Of a DNA stretch of 64,000 nt, positions 22,584 to 33,930 are shown one piece after another. Origin of the DNA: Golubevia sp. BC0850. Its lineage: Eukaryota; Basidiomycota; Exobasidiomycetes; Golubeviales; Golubeviaceae. Position 1 is the stretch's first letter. Each line of letters begins with the position of its first letter. Position numbers and translations under genes: made by a program. The stretch is from positions 1 to 64,000 of the forward strand of contig JAAVVG010000015.1 in assembly GCA_012976225.1 (NCBI GenBank). Direction: 5' to 3'. Below the pieces are notes generated by a model. It had not been told where the DNA came from. It saw only the letters and a program-made list of their open reading frames with translations, and did no database searches.

Positions 22584-24342
22584 ATGAACTCGATTCCACC
22601 ACCAATGGTATCTTCAAACACTTTCAATTTATCATCCTCAACTTCTCAACAACTCTTATCTTTGGATACCATCAGATCCGTTCTTCAAAGGTTAGAAGAT
22701 ACCATCGTTTTTCAATTGATAGAGAGAGCTCAATTCGCTAGAAATGATCCAATGTACAAAGCTGGAGCTTTCAAAGAGTTGAAAGAAAAGGAGAATTGGG
22801 ATGGTAGTTGGGTAGAATGGTTCTTGAAAGAGACTGAGAGTGCTCATGGTCAGTAAAGGATGAATGTGCGAATGGGATAAGATCGAGAATTGGAGGTGAT
22901 GGTCATCCCTCCTACAGAAGACAGAAGAGCATGAGATACAAATGGAGGAAGGGAATCTCTATTGGCTTCGAAAGCCTTCGCTGATCAGCGAAGAGTAGAG
23001 AGTCGGACCGGGAGAAGAGTTGCTGGCAGCTACCTTTCCTTCAACTCCAATCCCTGTGATAGCTCTCCGAGATAGAAGTTGTAAGCCTGTCTATCGACTA
23101 TGCAGGTGCTCTCTTTCAAAGATGGTTGGAAGCTTTCCATCTTTTTCGGTTCTAGCTCAAAGTCGAGTGTCTGGTACTAGCTTCTCTGTCGTTGTCCTCT
23201 TCTGACCCCCGCTTTCTTTCGATAAGTTACCTTCTGACCTCTTCTTCCTTCTCCTTTCCTTTCACATCAGCCAAATGTCGTCGATGGGAAGCGTAAGTTC
23301 CAACCTCTTCACCTCACTTCACTACGACCTCTTTAATCCCTCCGTCTTCCCCGTTCTCCTCCCCAACTCTTTTCCCTTTCTCCCTTCCCTCCTCCTGTCT
23401 TCTTCCCAATCCTCTTCCCTCTCAGCCCAGACGAATATCCCTTCACCTCACCCTCTCTCCTCCCACCTCCAATCCTACCGCCGGTTTCCTATCCACCTCT
23501 ACTCTACCCCCACAAGAGTGGAGATCATGGAATTAACGTGAATTCTCAAATCTTTGAATTCTACAGAGATACTGTGATTCCTTCGATCGCTAAAGAAGGA
23601 GACGATGGGAATTATGGGAGTGCTGCTGTTAGAGATGTGGAGGTTTTGAGTGCTTTGAGTAGGAGGATCCATTTCGGTGGGTTTGGCTCTGATTCTCTCT
23701 TCTCCTTCTCCCTACCAATAACCCTGCTTTCTGCTGTCTTCTCTAACCTCTCTTTTCCCCTCTCTTTCCACTTTTTGGCTCTCAACCATCAGGTATGTTC
23801 GTCTCTGAATCCAAATTCCTCTCCTCTCCCTCATCATTCTTAGAACCTATCCGAACGAAGAACAGAGAAGTCTTAGAAAGTTTGATCACCAAACCCGAAG
23901 TGGAAGCTAAGTTGTTGATTAGATTGGCTGAGAAAGCAAAGGTTTATGGTCAGGATTTGGATAAAACTTTTGCTTTGATGCAGGGTGCTAATAAAGATGG
24001 TCTGGGAGAAATGAAAAGCAAAATCGAAGTGGAAGAAGTTGTTAGACTCTACAAAAGTTTCGTCATTCCTTTGACTAAGGTTGTGGAAGTGAGTGAGACT
24101 GAATTTTACGGTAGGAGTTTTGAGGAGATTTCGAGGTTGGACTGACCTTGGTCTCGTTTTTCTGTTGTGGTGGTTCTTTCAGGTCGATTATCTTATTGGA
24201 AGGTGAGGTCAAATAAGTTCGTAAAGAAAGCTTTTGTTAGATATCTTGGCTGACCTTCTCATCTTTCTTTTCTTTCATCCCCTTCCACAGGCTCGATGGA
24301 CTCTCAGAAGAAGAAGTACAGAAACTTTGTGCGACTGATTAA
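22584..24342 (+). CDS. ARO7: Chorismate mutase (AroQ, eukaryotic type)
   Basis: Converts chorismate to prephenate, the branch step to phenylalanine and tyrosine; cytosolic, with an allosteric domain that in yeast binds Tyr and Trp. Six exons: 22584-22848, 23271-23292, 23426-23676, 23793-24088, 24183-24202 and 24291-24342, total 301 residues. Family landmarks: [18 protein letters not shown] near the start, [14 protein letters not shown] across exons 2-3, [20 protein letters not shown], then [15 protein letters not shown] and the end [20 protein letters not shown]. Exons of 22 and 20 nt are required to restore these conserved stretches. Intron 1 (422 nt) starts with GTCAGT instead of the usual GTGAGT and contains an 18-bp palindrome at 22976-22993. 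A second in-frame ATG at 22605 could also be the start. Length is close to fungal homologues. Confidence 0.95.
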
Positions 24343-24760
24343 ACCGCTTTCCTAGAAGTGGCTTTTTTAAAACGTCTCGAACTTCCTACTGTCTCCTTGT
24401 CTCAATTCTCATGTTTTTTACCCATAAGCGCGACGTTGATTCAAAATGCTTATCCAATCTCGTTCGTTGTCTGACTGTTCACTCCAAAAGGGACCAGAAG
24501 AAAGGAAAAACGTGAGCGTCAATCTCGACACGAATTCAACTCGAGGTTCTGATGAATCATAGAAGAGCGGGTATTACAAAAGAACTAGGCTGAGGAAGGT
24601 CAATTGCGATGAGGTCAGATAGAAGGAAACTAAGGGTGACATGGATTAAGAGAAAGGAGCATGTTAGGGGCGTGATAGATTGAGCAAGAATTGAGAATAG
24701 AATACACGAGATCGTATAGAGAATCAGCAAAGAGAAAGAACAAAGTCGTCACCTCAAGTT
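24343..24760. other. Intergenic between convergent genes
   Basis: 3' flanks of chorismate mutase and the TPR gene. Nothing recognised. Confidence 0.5.
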
Positions 24761-27700
24761 TCAAAAGCCCGCCTTTCTCCACTGTTCTTCAAACCAAACT
24801 TCCTTCGACTCCTCCATCTGTTTCTTAGTAGGACATTTCCAACCTGACTTCTTCAATTTCTGAAATGGCTCCATAGATCCAGTTTTCTTCGCCACGATAG
24901 TGGAAAATGCCATAGCGAAACCAAGTTCGATATGAGCTAACCTCCTTCGTTCCAAAGCCTCTTTAATGGCTTGTAAGTTGACAGGAGAATCTGGAGAAGT
25001 CAAAGCTTTGATCACCAGGTCTTGAATGAAAGGAGGAAGTTCTTGAATGGTCGAAGAAGCGTCTGAAGCTAATGATTTGAGTTTTGCGAAATCCTTAGGA
25101 TCAAGCATTCCATCTGGAACGCTGTTGTATAGTTCTAATCTGTCCGACATCTCCTTCCCAGATTGAGTTCCTTTCTTCATGACTTCCGGATTTGAAGTTA
25201 GTTGACCAGAGCCGTAGGACCTCAGACAAGAGATGGCATCCATGAGTGAGAGCTCTTCCATTCTGGAATGAAGTTCTTCTGATTTCCGCTGAGGGGAGAT
25301 TGAATTAGGATTGAGTGGAGGTATTGGCTTGCTGGCTGAAGGTCTCTTCCTCTCTTCGCCAGTTCCAGCGGACTCATTCGAAGCTGAAGTTCCATCCGTT
25401 CCATTGGCATTCCAGTTTTCTCCAGCTTCCCTCGAGGCGGTAGATCCGGATTCCCAACTTGCAGAGTCCTCTTCCTCTTCGGCTTCCGAATCCGACAAGA
25501 CGAGGTGAATCGTTTCCTCACTTGGCTTTGAGTCTGATTTGGTGTTTGGCTTTGGTGACGGATCTTTCCTGTCCATAAGGTCAGAAGGGATCGGGAATGT
25601 GGGAGAAGAAGGCCTTGAATTTGGAAGGCGTCGAGTAGAGGTTTCGGGGCTTGAGTCTGGAGAACACACTGCTATCCGTATCTGTTGCTTCACCTTTCCT
25701 TTCGCATCAGACTGGGCAGTAGAATCCGTCGTTGAATGAGAACATTTCTTAGTTGTGACTTGATCTTGAGACTGAGTCTGGGCTTCTCTTGCTGCCAAGA
25801 TATTCTGAACCTTCAGAGAAGTGTCCAAGAATTGAGCGGATAATTTCCTGAGTTCCTCTTGAGCTTCTGGGTTTCCTTGCTGCATTCTCAACACAGTCTC
25901 GAAATCTGCGGAAGAAATGAGGAGAAAAGAGGAGAGTCGTTCGCTCAGTGCATGCTCTCATACTGGAACGAGACTTCTATGCAATCTCAAAGGGAAGAAG
26001 TGTTCGAGTTCCATGAGACTTACCTTCCTTTGCATCCTCCTTCCTTCCAAGTCCAGCTCTACACACTCCTCTTCTAAAGTGAGCTTTGTAATTCGTCTCG
26101 TCCAGCATCAAAGCAGAAGAACAATCTCGTTCACCTTCCACGTATCTCTTCAATTTGAGCAAACAAGCGGCTCGATTGAGGGGATAGATAGGCTCGGTAG
26201 AGTCGTAGCCTATCGCTCTTGTGTAGTGTTCCACTGCTGTCAGATAATGACCATGAGAGTAAGAAGCATTTCCCTATTCGAAACGAAAGAAGAGAATGTC
26301 GATGTTAGCGGACGTTTCAGAAGTCTGCCTCGAAAGAGAGTCTTTAGACTCACTATCTCACGGATGGCTTTAGCCAAAGCTCTTCGAAGTTCCTGCCCAC
26401 TATTGTCCTCCTTCTCCGTCTCCCCTTTCTGATCTTTGAGTTCCTTTTCTCTCTTGTCGAGAGCTGATCTCATGATCATCAGATCCAAAGCTAAGCCAGA
26501 AAAAGTCTCTTCAGCTGGTAGGTTGAGCTGCTTCAGAATCTCCTTTGAGCTAAGAGAAGGCTTTGAAGTGGTAGATGTCGAGTCGAAAGAAGAGGACCTC
26601 GCAGATATCACTAGAGCTGCTGCTCCTGAAAGTCCAGGGTCAACGGCAGTGACTTCTCTTGCAAGCACACAATAGTAGAGATCCAGGCCATCTAATTTCG
26701 TCAAGGTCTCGAGGGCTTCTTTGACTCGTGGAAGGGCGAGAGGGTCTATCGAAGAAGCAGTATCCCCTGTGATACCAGAGGTCAAAACAAAGAGGTGACG
26801 TAGAGAAAGAGTTCGTCTGGTCAGCCTCGACTTCGGCCGGGAAATAGCGAATTAAAGAATCTTCAGCCCTGATTACTCACAAAGCATATCAGCCATTCCT
26901 TTCCAAGCTCCCAATATTGCGTCTTTCCAAGTCAAGTCCTTCTTCTTGGCTAGCTGGTTTTTGTCCTTTAAATCGCAAGCTCGATTCCACTGTTCATTCC
27001 AATCGAACTTCTCTCGATTGAGTTTCTCAGATTCTTTGAGTTTCCCAGTCTCCAAAGGTCGTCGAATCTTTTCTTGTTCTTGACCTTGAATTTCATCATC
27101 TTCCCAACTTTCCTCTTCCCAATAACTTTCCATCCAATCTTCCATCTCTTTCACTCTGACCTTTTTGATATCTGGAGGTTTGTTTTGAGTAGTACTCTTG
27201 ATAGAAGTGACTAACCTCTCCAAACAAGGTAAACAATGAGAAAAAGAACAAGCACATGGAGGACCATAAGTTTTTAAATCCCTTCCATGTCTGACTGATA
27301 AATCACAGAGTAAATCGAAGGTGTCTTCAGTTGATAATCTGAGAACCACATCTGCTAATTCAGTTGAACAAGCTTGTTTGAGTTGAGCGGATATGTTCTC
27401 TTTTGTAGCTTGAGATGTGGATTGTCGGAGAATGACTTCTGGACTGGTGGATTGTTCGATGAATCTAAGGACTCGATCCTTTAGAACTTGATCTTGGAGT
27501 TTTTGAACCATTCCTCGGTAGAGAGAGGGAACTGCCAGTCGGAAAGAAGAGGCAAAGAGATCCGAGAGGAGGGAAGCGACTTTCTTCATTCGAATGCTTG
27601 AGAGGGAGGTGCTGCGAGGAGAGGAGAGGGGAGGGCAGGAGGAACAAGGTGAGATCGCCAATCGCCAACACGACTTCGAGACTGGACAGCTCTGAAACTC

Positions 27701-28313
27701 AAGACACGAATGTAAAGCTGGTTCAATTCGATCGCAAAGAGGAGGACAGGCTCTTCTTGAAGGTTAGATTTCTTGATTCTTTACTCATTCCCCATTTTGC
27801 TGCTCCCAACCCTTCTCTCAGGAGGAATCCGCTAATGGAATCCTCCTCTTAATACACTCACTGATCACAATCGTCCTCTCCATTCTGATTGAATTCATCC
27901 TCATCCATCGATCCATCTCCATTCCCGCTTCCCTCCTCGTCCTTTCTAGCGATTCTGTAGCTCCTCCCACTCCCACTTCCATTCGAACCAGACCCACGTC
28001 CATTGTAACCTTCCGGTTTCGATTTGGAACCCTGATTTGAATTGACAATGGACTGAGTGACTCCCTTTGTATCGATAGTAGCACTGAGGACCTCTGTAGC
28101 TTCAAAGGCTGCCTTCAAAGCGCTTGATGAGCTCGAGATTAGTTCCTTTCGAGCTCGGGAATGAAGAACTTCTACCTTTGTTTGATTTGTAGGTTGTCGA
28201 TTAGAAGAATGTGAATGAGAATGATGACTGGATGTAGGAGGAGGAGGGATCGAGATTGGCAGCTTGGAGGCAACTCTTTCCTTTTTTTGAAGCTTGTTCT
28301 TCCCTCTAGCCAT
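24761..28313 (-). CDS. TPR-repeat protein of unknown function
   Basis: Five exons: 28313-27862, 27755-26881, 26766-26354, 26273-26024 and 25905-24761, total 1044 residues. All joins are in phase, most with GTGAGT or GTAAGT donors. The N-terminus (MARGKNKLQKKERV) is basic, followed by a disordered part, then a short Cys-rich stretch at about 151-185. A central helical region has CACSFSHCLPCLE and an acidic WMESYWEEESWEDD patch. A TPR block is at about 581-690 (GHYLTAVEHYTRAIGYD, YPLNRAACLLKLKRY, YKAHFRRGVCRAGLG). A polar linker and a helical C-terminus (ELGFAMAFSTIVAKKTGS) follow. TPR proteins of this make often act as co-chaperones, but no second domain proves that here. The first join overlaps a TGA at 27858-27860 (GATCA then GTGAGT); if that intron is not spliced, the first exon is a separate 150-residue gene and the TPR gene starts at 27589. 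Confidence 0.7.
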
Positions 28314-28482
28314 GACGCTCGATCTTGAGACTACTTCAGGATGTTAGAATCAATGATTAGACTCTTGAATTTTAAAGGAGAGATCAAGCGAGGGAGATGA
28401 AAGGAAGAGAGGAGAAAGTAGTTGTGGTGAGACAGAGATGTTCTTATTCTTCTCTCCTCCATCCCATCAGCATCAGCAAAAG
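28314..28482. promoter_or_regulatory. Compact bidirectional promoter
   Basis: Only 169 bp separate two divergent start codons (28313 leftwards, 28483 rightwards), so both genes must share this stretch as promoter and 5' UTRs. No defined site recognised. Confidence 0.55.
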
Positions 28483-29835
28483 ATGAGCTGGAATTCTAGT
28501 GATTGGGTTGATGAAGGAGCTCCTTTAAGGGTCGTCAAAGGTTCAGTTCTTGCAGGTTAGCATCAACTTTAGTCTATCAGTAGAAAGAGCAAGTCACCCA
28601 GTCTCAATCCTCATCCTCACTCTCCTCACTCTCACTTCCACTCTCACCCTCCAGCTGTTGGAGGTTCAGCTATTGGAGCTTCAATTGGAGTCCTTCAAGC
28701 TAAACCTGGAGTTCTATTCGCTTATAGAATGGGTTTCAATTCTTTTGCTTTCGCTTTCCCTTTCTTTTGTAAGTAATTGAAGTGACACCTTCCCACTCAC
28801 TCTATTCCCTCTAACCTCCTTATACTCTCTTCCAACCCAGGTCTTAGAGAATACCTCATCTCACCAGCTCTCCGAACAGCTCTTCCGAATTCAGATTGGG
28901 CCAATCATTCTCATAGACAACTGATTCAGACTCAAAACCAGGTTCTGAGCTCTAATCCTCATACAAGGAACTTAGGCTCAAGTGCTATTGCAGGTGGGTT
29001 GGTGGGATCAGTCTTTGGTGCTGTTCGACGTGAGTAGAGTTTTGGGTTCTGGAAGGAGGAGGGATTTCAACCTTGAGGCAAAGCCAAAGGAGAAGCTCTT
29101 CCATTTGCTTGGGTGGCAAGGCAAGCTCGATGAACTAGAATTCGATAGCTTCAGTTTCAGATTTAGCCAGAGAACTCTCTTCTGCTGCTCGAGAGCAAAA
29201 TTGCGAATGAATTTTTGAAGCAAGATCTGAAGAAGCACGAGAAGGCGCTTCGTTTACATTCTAACCCTTCTTCTCAACTCCCTCTTTCTCATCTCCTCAT
29301 CTCAAACCAACCCCAATACTCTCTTTCCTATCTATGAAACCTTGATACAAAAGGAGGATACAAACCCATGTCTTTCTTAAGTGGAGCAGTCACCTTCTCC
29401 CTAAGTTGCCTAACTCTTCAATTTCTAGGAAATGAATCCAGATTCCTAATCACCAAGTCTTCAGCTAGTTCAAGGTCTAATACTGACCCGATAGCTAGGG
29501 TTTCAAACTATCCCAAGCTTATGGAAATACCTTCAGATCCAATCACTTCCTCTTCCGTTCCTTCATCTTCTTCCTCGAATTCATCCAAAAACTCTGGCCT
29601 CATCAACTCTCAACCTGAAACAGAAGCTGAACCTTTCAAAGAACCTCTCTTAGAAGAACCAGGAGAGCCGAAAGCCAAGGCGAAAGACAAAGGATTCTGG
29701 CATAAATTCTCTTGGTCAGCTCTAGCTCCTGTGCGAAAGATTTCTAATGAAGAATATCAAGAGAAATTGAGAGAGAGGTTGAGAGGGATTGAAGAGAAGT
29801 TGAGAGAGGTTGAGGAGGAGTTGAAGGAAGTTTGA
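28483..29835 (+). CDS. Small Gly-rich membrane protein, Tim17/22/23-like
   Basis: Exons 28483-28555, 28655-28768, 28841-29029 and 29354-29835 give 285 residues. The start is MSWNSSDWVDEG. Glycine- and alanine-rich hydrophobic stretches follow: VVKGSVLAAVGGSAIGASIG, then GVLFAYRMGFNSFAFAFPFF, then SAIAGGLVGSVFGAV near 110-125 and FLSGAVTFSLSCLTLQFLG near 135-155. The C-terminus is acidic with a coiled coil (EKLRERLRGIEEKLREVEEE). Four glycine-rich membrane segments in a protein of this size resemble the Tim17/Tim22/Tim23 superfamily, which includes inner-membrane translocase and complex I assembly proteins, but I cannot assign a member. The first donor is GTTAGC; the third is GTGAGT followed by a 324-nt intron. 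All joins are in phase. Confidence 0.65.
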
Positions 29836-30559
29836 AAAGGAAGATTTGGAGAGGGTCGGGATGAAAAAAGAAAGGAAAGAAGAGGGGAAGGGAAAGGGAC
29901 AAGGAGGTGACAAGAGAAATTGGAGGCGAACGTGGACGGGAGAGAAGTGAAACATTTCGAAAGCTTTACATTCATCTCTGTATAGTACGTAATTCTTGCA
30001 TTTATCTTTGAGCATACAGGAGAGCTAGGGATGGTGGGCTTTGGCTTATTTGGAGCGGATCAGAAAACGGGCAGGTGTCAAAAGCTTCAAAGAATTCTGT
30101 TTGGATCTCTCTGGTGAAATTGACTTTGGGCTCTCATGTTCAGCACTCGTTTGGATAGCTAAAGAAACGAACCAAAAGGATTTGTCCGTAGCTGTCTTGT
30201 CATGAAACTCGCATCTTCGTTCATTGATGAAGATAGCTCTAGCTTGTCGAATCGTCAAAGGGGCAGAAGAGAGAACAGGGGGGGGGGAGTATGGAAACCA
30301 GATGAGACGTAAGCGGGCTCAGCAGAATGGAGAGAAAGCTAGTAATGAACAAAGTGTGCACTCCAAAACACGCCAGACCAAAGAAACGAAGAGTTTGAGA
30401 TTTCGAGAAGTCGGTACAAGCTTGATGCGAAAAGTGAAAGTCGAGATGAGAGAAATCTCTGAAAGCCCAACTGTCGAAGAATAAACTCTTCTTGGCCTTG
30501 AAGAGATGATGGACTAAAAGAGTTGGCTTGAAGATAGGATGAGTAGTAATCGGTTGGTC
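29836..30559. other. Intergenic between convergent genes
   Basis: Contains a run of ten G at 30278-30287. No gene or repeat family recognised. Confidence 0.5.
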
Positions 30560-31686
30560 TCAATCGGCTTCAAAGAATCTCAGATGCTTAATCGTGGAAT
30601 AAGAACTTTCGAGACCAATAAGAGAGTTATGAAAAACCCTTCCTTGATTCTGCTCGGTTTCGTCGTCTCGGTTTAACCACACTTCACATGAGTTGAGAGA
30701 CGAGGTGCACTGGAGAAATTGAAAGACTGCAGCTGACTTCTTATTTCCACACTTCCATTTTCCACCTATTTGACTGGAACCTCCCCACCATGTTTTGGGA
30801 TCATTTGGATCAGAAACAAAGTGAGTCTTGATAGCTAGATCCTTGACTTTAGATTTTCCTTTAAAGTTTTCGTCATAATCTGATAAGAATTTGGCTCCAT
30901 CTTTGGAAATACGGATGATTAGGAGGGCTTGTCGAAGAGAGACACAAAAACAGAGCATCCAAATGGCGTTGGTTGCACTGACTCCATCCTCAAATCGAGA
31001 CATTGAGCTGAAATCTAATCTTACCAAAAATTGATTAAACTGCAAAGGTCTCAACTTATCATCTACGAAAGGAAACTTGAGGAACAGTGGATAGTGTATG
31101 ACAAAAGTCTCTAGGTTTTCTAAAGGTCCAACAATGAAGCCCATGGTTGTGAGCATAGCCTCCAATTCATCTGGACGACTGACATTATAAGGCCTCATGT
31201 CCAAAGCCAAGAGACCTTTGGACCTCGGATCCAGCGCCACCTTATTCTTCAGTGCCTTCTTCACTTCGTCGGCAGCGGGTAGGAATGACTGATTTAGCTT
31301 TGTCAGATTATCAGTAAAGAGATGTTTAATCATTTTTCCTGCTGACCGACCTCTTTTGAGGAGAAGGTAGATACCCTCTATCTTCTCTGGATTGAAAGTG
31401 ATGGTTTGGATCAGAGCAGAATGAAAGTGGGAGTAGCCTGCTTTGTTTCTAAAGCGATACCTCTCAAAGTTCGGTCCCTTTCTCAGAAATGAGTAAAGTT
31501 CAGTTTAGTTTGGACTCAGGGATAGCGAATTGGATTGAAAAGGACTCACTTCCTCTTCTCTTCTTTCTCAGCGACATCCTTTCCAAAGCTCTCCCAACCT
31601 TTCACAAATTTGACGATGAGATCTGCGAGATCTTGAGGGACCTTATCAATTCTCTTTCTAGTCGATAAAGAGGTAGTTGGCCGCAT
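30560..31686 (-). CDS. Lineage-specific protein, F-box-like N-terminus
   Basis: Exons 31686-31550 and 31481-30560 join in phase (GTGAGT donor) for 352 residues. Near the start, RIDKVPQDLADLIVKFVKGW has the spacing of a degenerate F-box (Pro followed by a hydrophobic helix). The rest (for example FVIHYPLFLKFPFVDDKLRP) has no motif I know. Its position beside a clear F-box gene at 32247-33328 and two further F-box/LRR-like genes in the window suggests one expanded family, but this is inference from context. No truncation seen. Confidence 0.6.
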
Positions 31687-32246
31687 ATTGATTTGAATTC
31701 TTTGCTTGCTTTTTCAAAGAGGTTGGAAGGGTTGTTGAGGTTCAGAGGTGGGATTGAAGAAGGAGCTGGTTCTGAATCTGAAGCATTTGACCCTCCTCTT
31801 CTATAGGTCTGTGAAACGTGATTCCGAGAAGGAACACCTTGAGCAACTGAGGTTCATGTTCTAGAATGGGGTCTATTTGACTTTGACGTTGAGTAGTAGG
31901 AAGAGAATGGCAAAGAGGAGTTCGCTTAGGGAAGAGATAAAACTTGAAGTGGAAGTAGTTGAAAAACTTTGATGGTGTAGAGTTGAGAGCATGGAATGGA
32001 GAGGTAGACTGAGGCGGAAGTAGAGAAAGAGAGGGATTTGGGTTCCCATGACTTCCAACTGCGAAGAGAGGGGACGACCGAAGGAAGAGAGAAGGCGATT
32101 AGATGCGCCGAGGTATTAGGTTTGACGTTCGAGGCTTCCATCTTATCTGTTATACTCACAGAAGTTGTCTCGTCAGATCGAAACCTCTCATAACTTTGGC
32201 TCTGACTGCCAGTCCACCATTTCTTCCACCAACTCTCGACATTCCT
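31687..32246. other. Intergenic, no gene assigned
   Basis: Upstream of the gene at 30560-31686 and downstream of the F-box gene. A good GTGAGT donor (32159) and a CAG acceptor (32059) on the minus strand suggest a spliced 3' UTR or a longer F-box protein, but no consistent open frame runs through. Confidence 0.4.
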
Positions 32247-33328
32247 CTAACTTTCGGGAGATAACTTGTTGATGGGTATGATTAGCTTCTTGAGAGCTTC
32301 CATCTTACCTCGTTCAACTTCGCTTCCACTTGATCCATGTCTTCTTTTTCTCCTTGCCCTGTGAAGATCTAAGAGTGCCCTTGGAGCATCAGTTCCAATC
32401 ATTTCTGATCTGAGGACTTGAAGGTTTGGACATTCAGATGAGAGGTCTTCCCATCTATAAAGAAGATCTACCCAAATCTCTTCAACTGGAGGTAAATTCA
32501 AGATGGGGAAGGGGATGCAAAGCTTCAAGGTTGGAGGGACCACCATCCAAGATGGAAATCTCCTGTTCAATGCATCGAGCTCCAGCACCTCTAGAGCGGG
32601 AAAGTGAAGTGATAGAATTGTTTCTCCAGCAAATGGATAATCGAACCCCCAGAAGAGATACCTGAGCGATTGAGAACAGAGAGACAAAACACTTCTCCAT
32701 GTCGAATCATCAAAGAATCCATCCACGCTGAGTGAGGCGAGGGCTTGGAAGAGATTTGGATGGCTGTTGTTGAGATAAAGGGGGAAGTTAATTGGAGTTC
32801 AGGGATCCAGAGACTTTGAAGAAGAGACCCGATTTTTGATTGAATTGGACTTAAGAAGTTGAGCCCCTGAGTGCTGGTTTGTGGCTCGGAAGTCGACCAA
32901 TTTGGGAAGATTCAGAAGCAGCATAGACGTGAGTGCTGCCAGGCTCTGAACCGGCTCGATAACTCCGCCTTTTGCGTTCACATCGAGCGTTTTGAGGGTT
33001 TGCTTTGACTTGACGATCGATTTAGTCAAATGTCAGAAGTCTTGAGATTTTTCACACTGGACTGTAAATGATGGATCTTCTAGAGTCGATCCACTCTTCT
33101 CGTCGAATTGACTGATAGCGGATTCAATCTCTTTACATTTCTTTTGAAAGTCTTTAATGCCCTCCATAATGTCTTGTTCTCGTCCACCCACTTCAACCAC
33201 AACTTGCAGACCTCTCTTGCCTTAATCACGTCTTTTGTCTCCAATCTCTTGAACAAATCGAGAAAAGTCTCGGGAGGTAAGACGTTTTTTTTTTGTTTTT
33301 TTTTTTTTTCGTTTATGCATCCCATCAT
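32247..33328 (-). CDS. F-box protein with LRR-like region
   Basis: Probable exons 33328-33095, 33008-32815 and 32763-32247 give 314 residues. The F-box is at about 16-50: LPPETFLDLFKRLETKDVIK then AREVCKLWLKWVDENKTLWR. The remainder has hydrophobic leucine-rich strands (LAALTSMLLLNLPKLVDF, FPALEVLELDAL, CPNLQVLRSEM). F-box proteins recruit substrates to SCF ubiquitin ligases. Splice donors here are weak (GTGGAT and GTCTCT), but both acceptors follow good branch sequences (CTAAAT, TTAAC) and all phases agree. The lysine-rich N-terminus is encoded by T10-G-T14 at 33285-33309, an error-prone stretch. Unspliced, the locus would look like a pseudogene with frame breaks; the spliced model is preferred. 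Confidence 0.55.
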
Positions 33329-33930
33329 TGTGAGAAGCTAGGTGATCGAAGGAATGCGATGCTCGTATGGAAGACTGAGCGTCTGAGATGAAGCAGGAGG
33401 GAAAGGAAGAGGAGTCGAAGACAACAAACAAATCAGCAACAACGCCATCACAAATGGGCTTTGGAACTCAGAAAGACTGAACAAAGTCTTTCAAGGGAGC
33501 GGAAAGAAGTCTAAGGCATCTAGTCCAGGTAGAAGGCAAAACAGAAGGCTTGAAGAAGTTGAAGAGACGCTCTGCGTTATCCTCGATGTGGAGGTTAAGA
33601 GCTGACTCTGAAGAGCAGCACTTTAGTACATAGAATAGCAGAACCAATCCGATAGAAGGAGGTGGCCAGTGTTAGAAGAGGAAGAAAAGCTGGACCCCTC
33701 TGGGAAGGGCGAAGGCATGACCTGTTCCTGTGAACTCAGCTGATTGAGGCTGGTCTTTACGGGTGTTGGTAAAAGCTTCATCTGAAGATCTAGATCCAGC
33801 AAGCTCAATCTGTAAGAACTAAAAGAAGAATTTGAAGCGATGGTCAGCAAGTCAAGAGAATTCTTGACCAACTTGTCCCTACTTCTCTTTTTCTTTCTCT
33901 CTGGACGACCTTTATCAGCGCAAGCAAGGA
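33329..33930. promoter_or_regulatory. Divergent upstream region (F-box gene and TRM10)
   Basis: About 600 bp between divergent starts at 33328 and 33931. No defined site recognised and no gene seen. Confidence 0.45.

Noticed and set aside
22849-23270. Intron-encoded box C/D snoRNA in ARO7 intron 1
   Set aside because: C-like and D-like boxes are present only loosely and without terminal stem or spacing that would support a snoRNA.
30278-30287. Run of ten G as a possible structured element
   Set aside because: A single homopolymer without the four G-tracts needed for a quadruplex.
31742-32242. Small two-exon gene starting MSRVGGRNGG behind the F-box gene
   Set aside because: Splice signals are good, but exon lengths do not give an open frame to the apparent stop.
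32247-33328. F-box pseudogene
   Set aside because: An 86-nt and a 51-nt intron with good branch sites give one continuous 314-residue protein.
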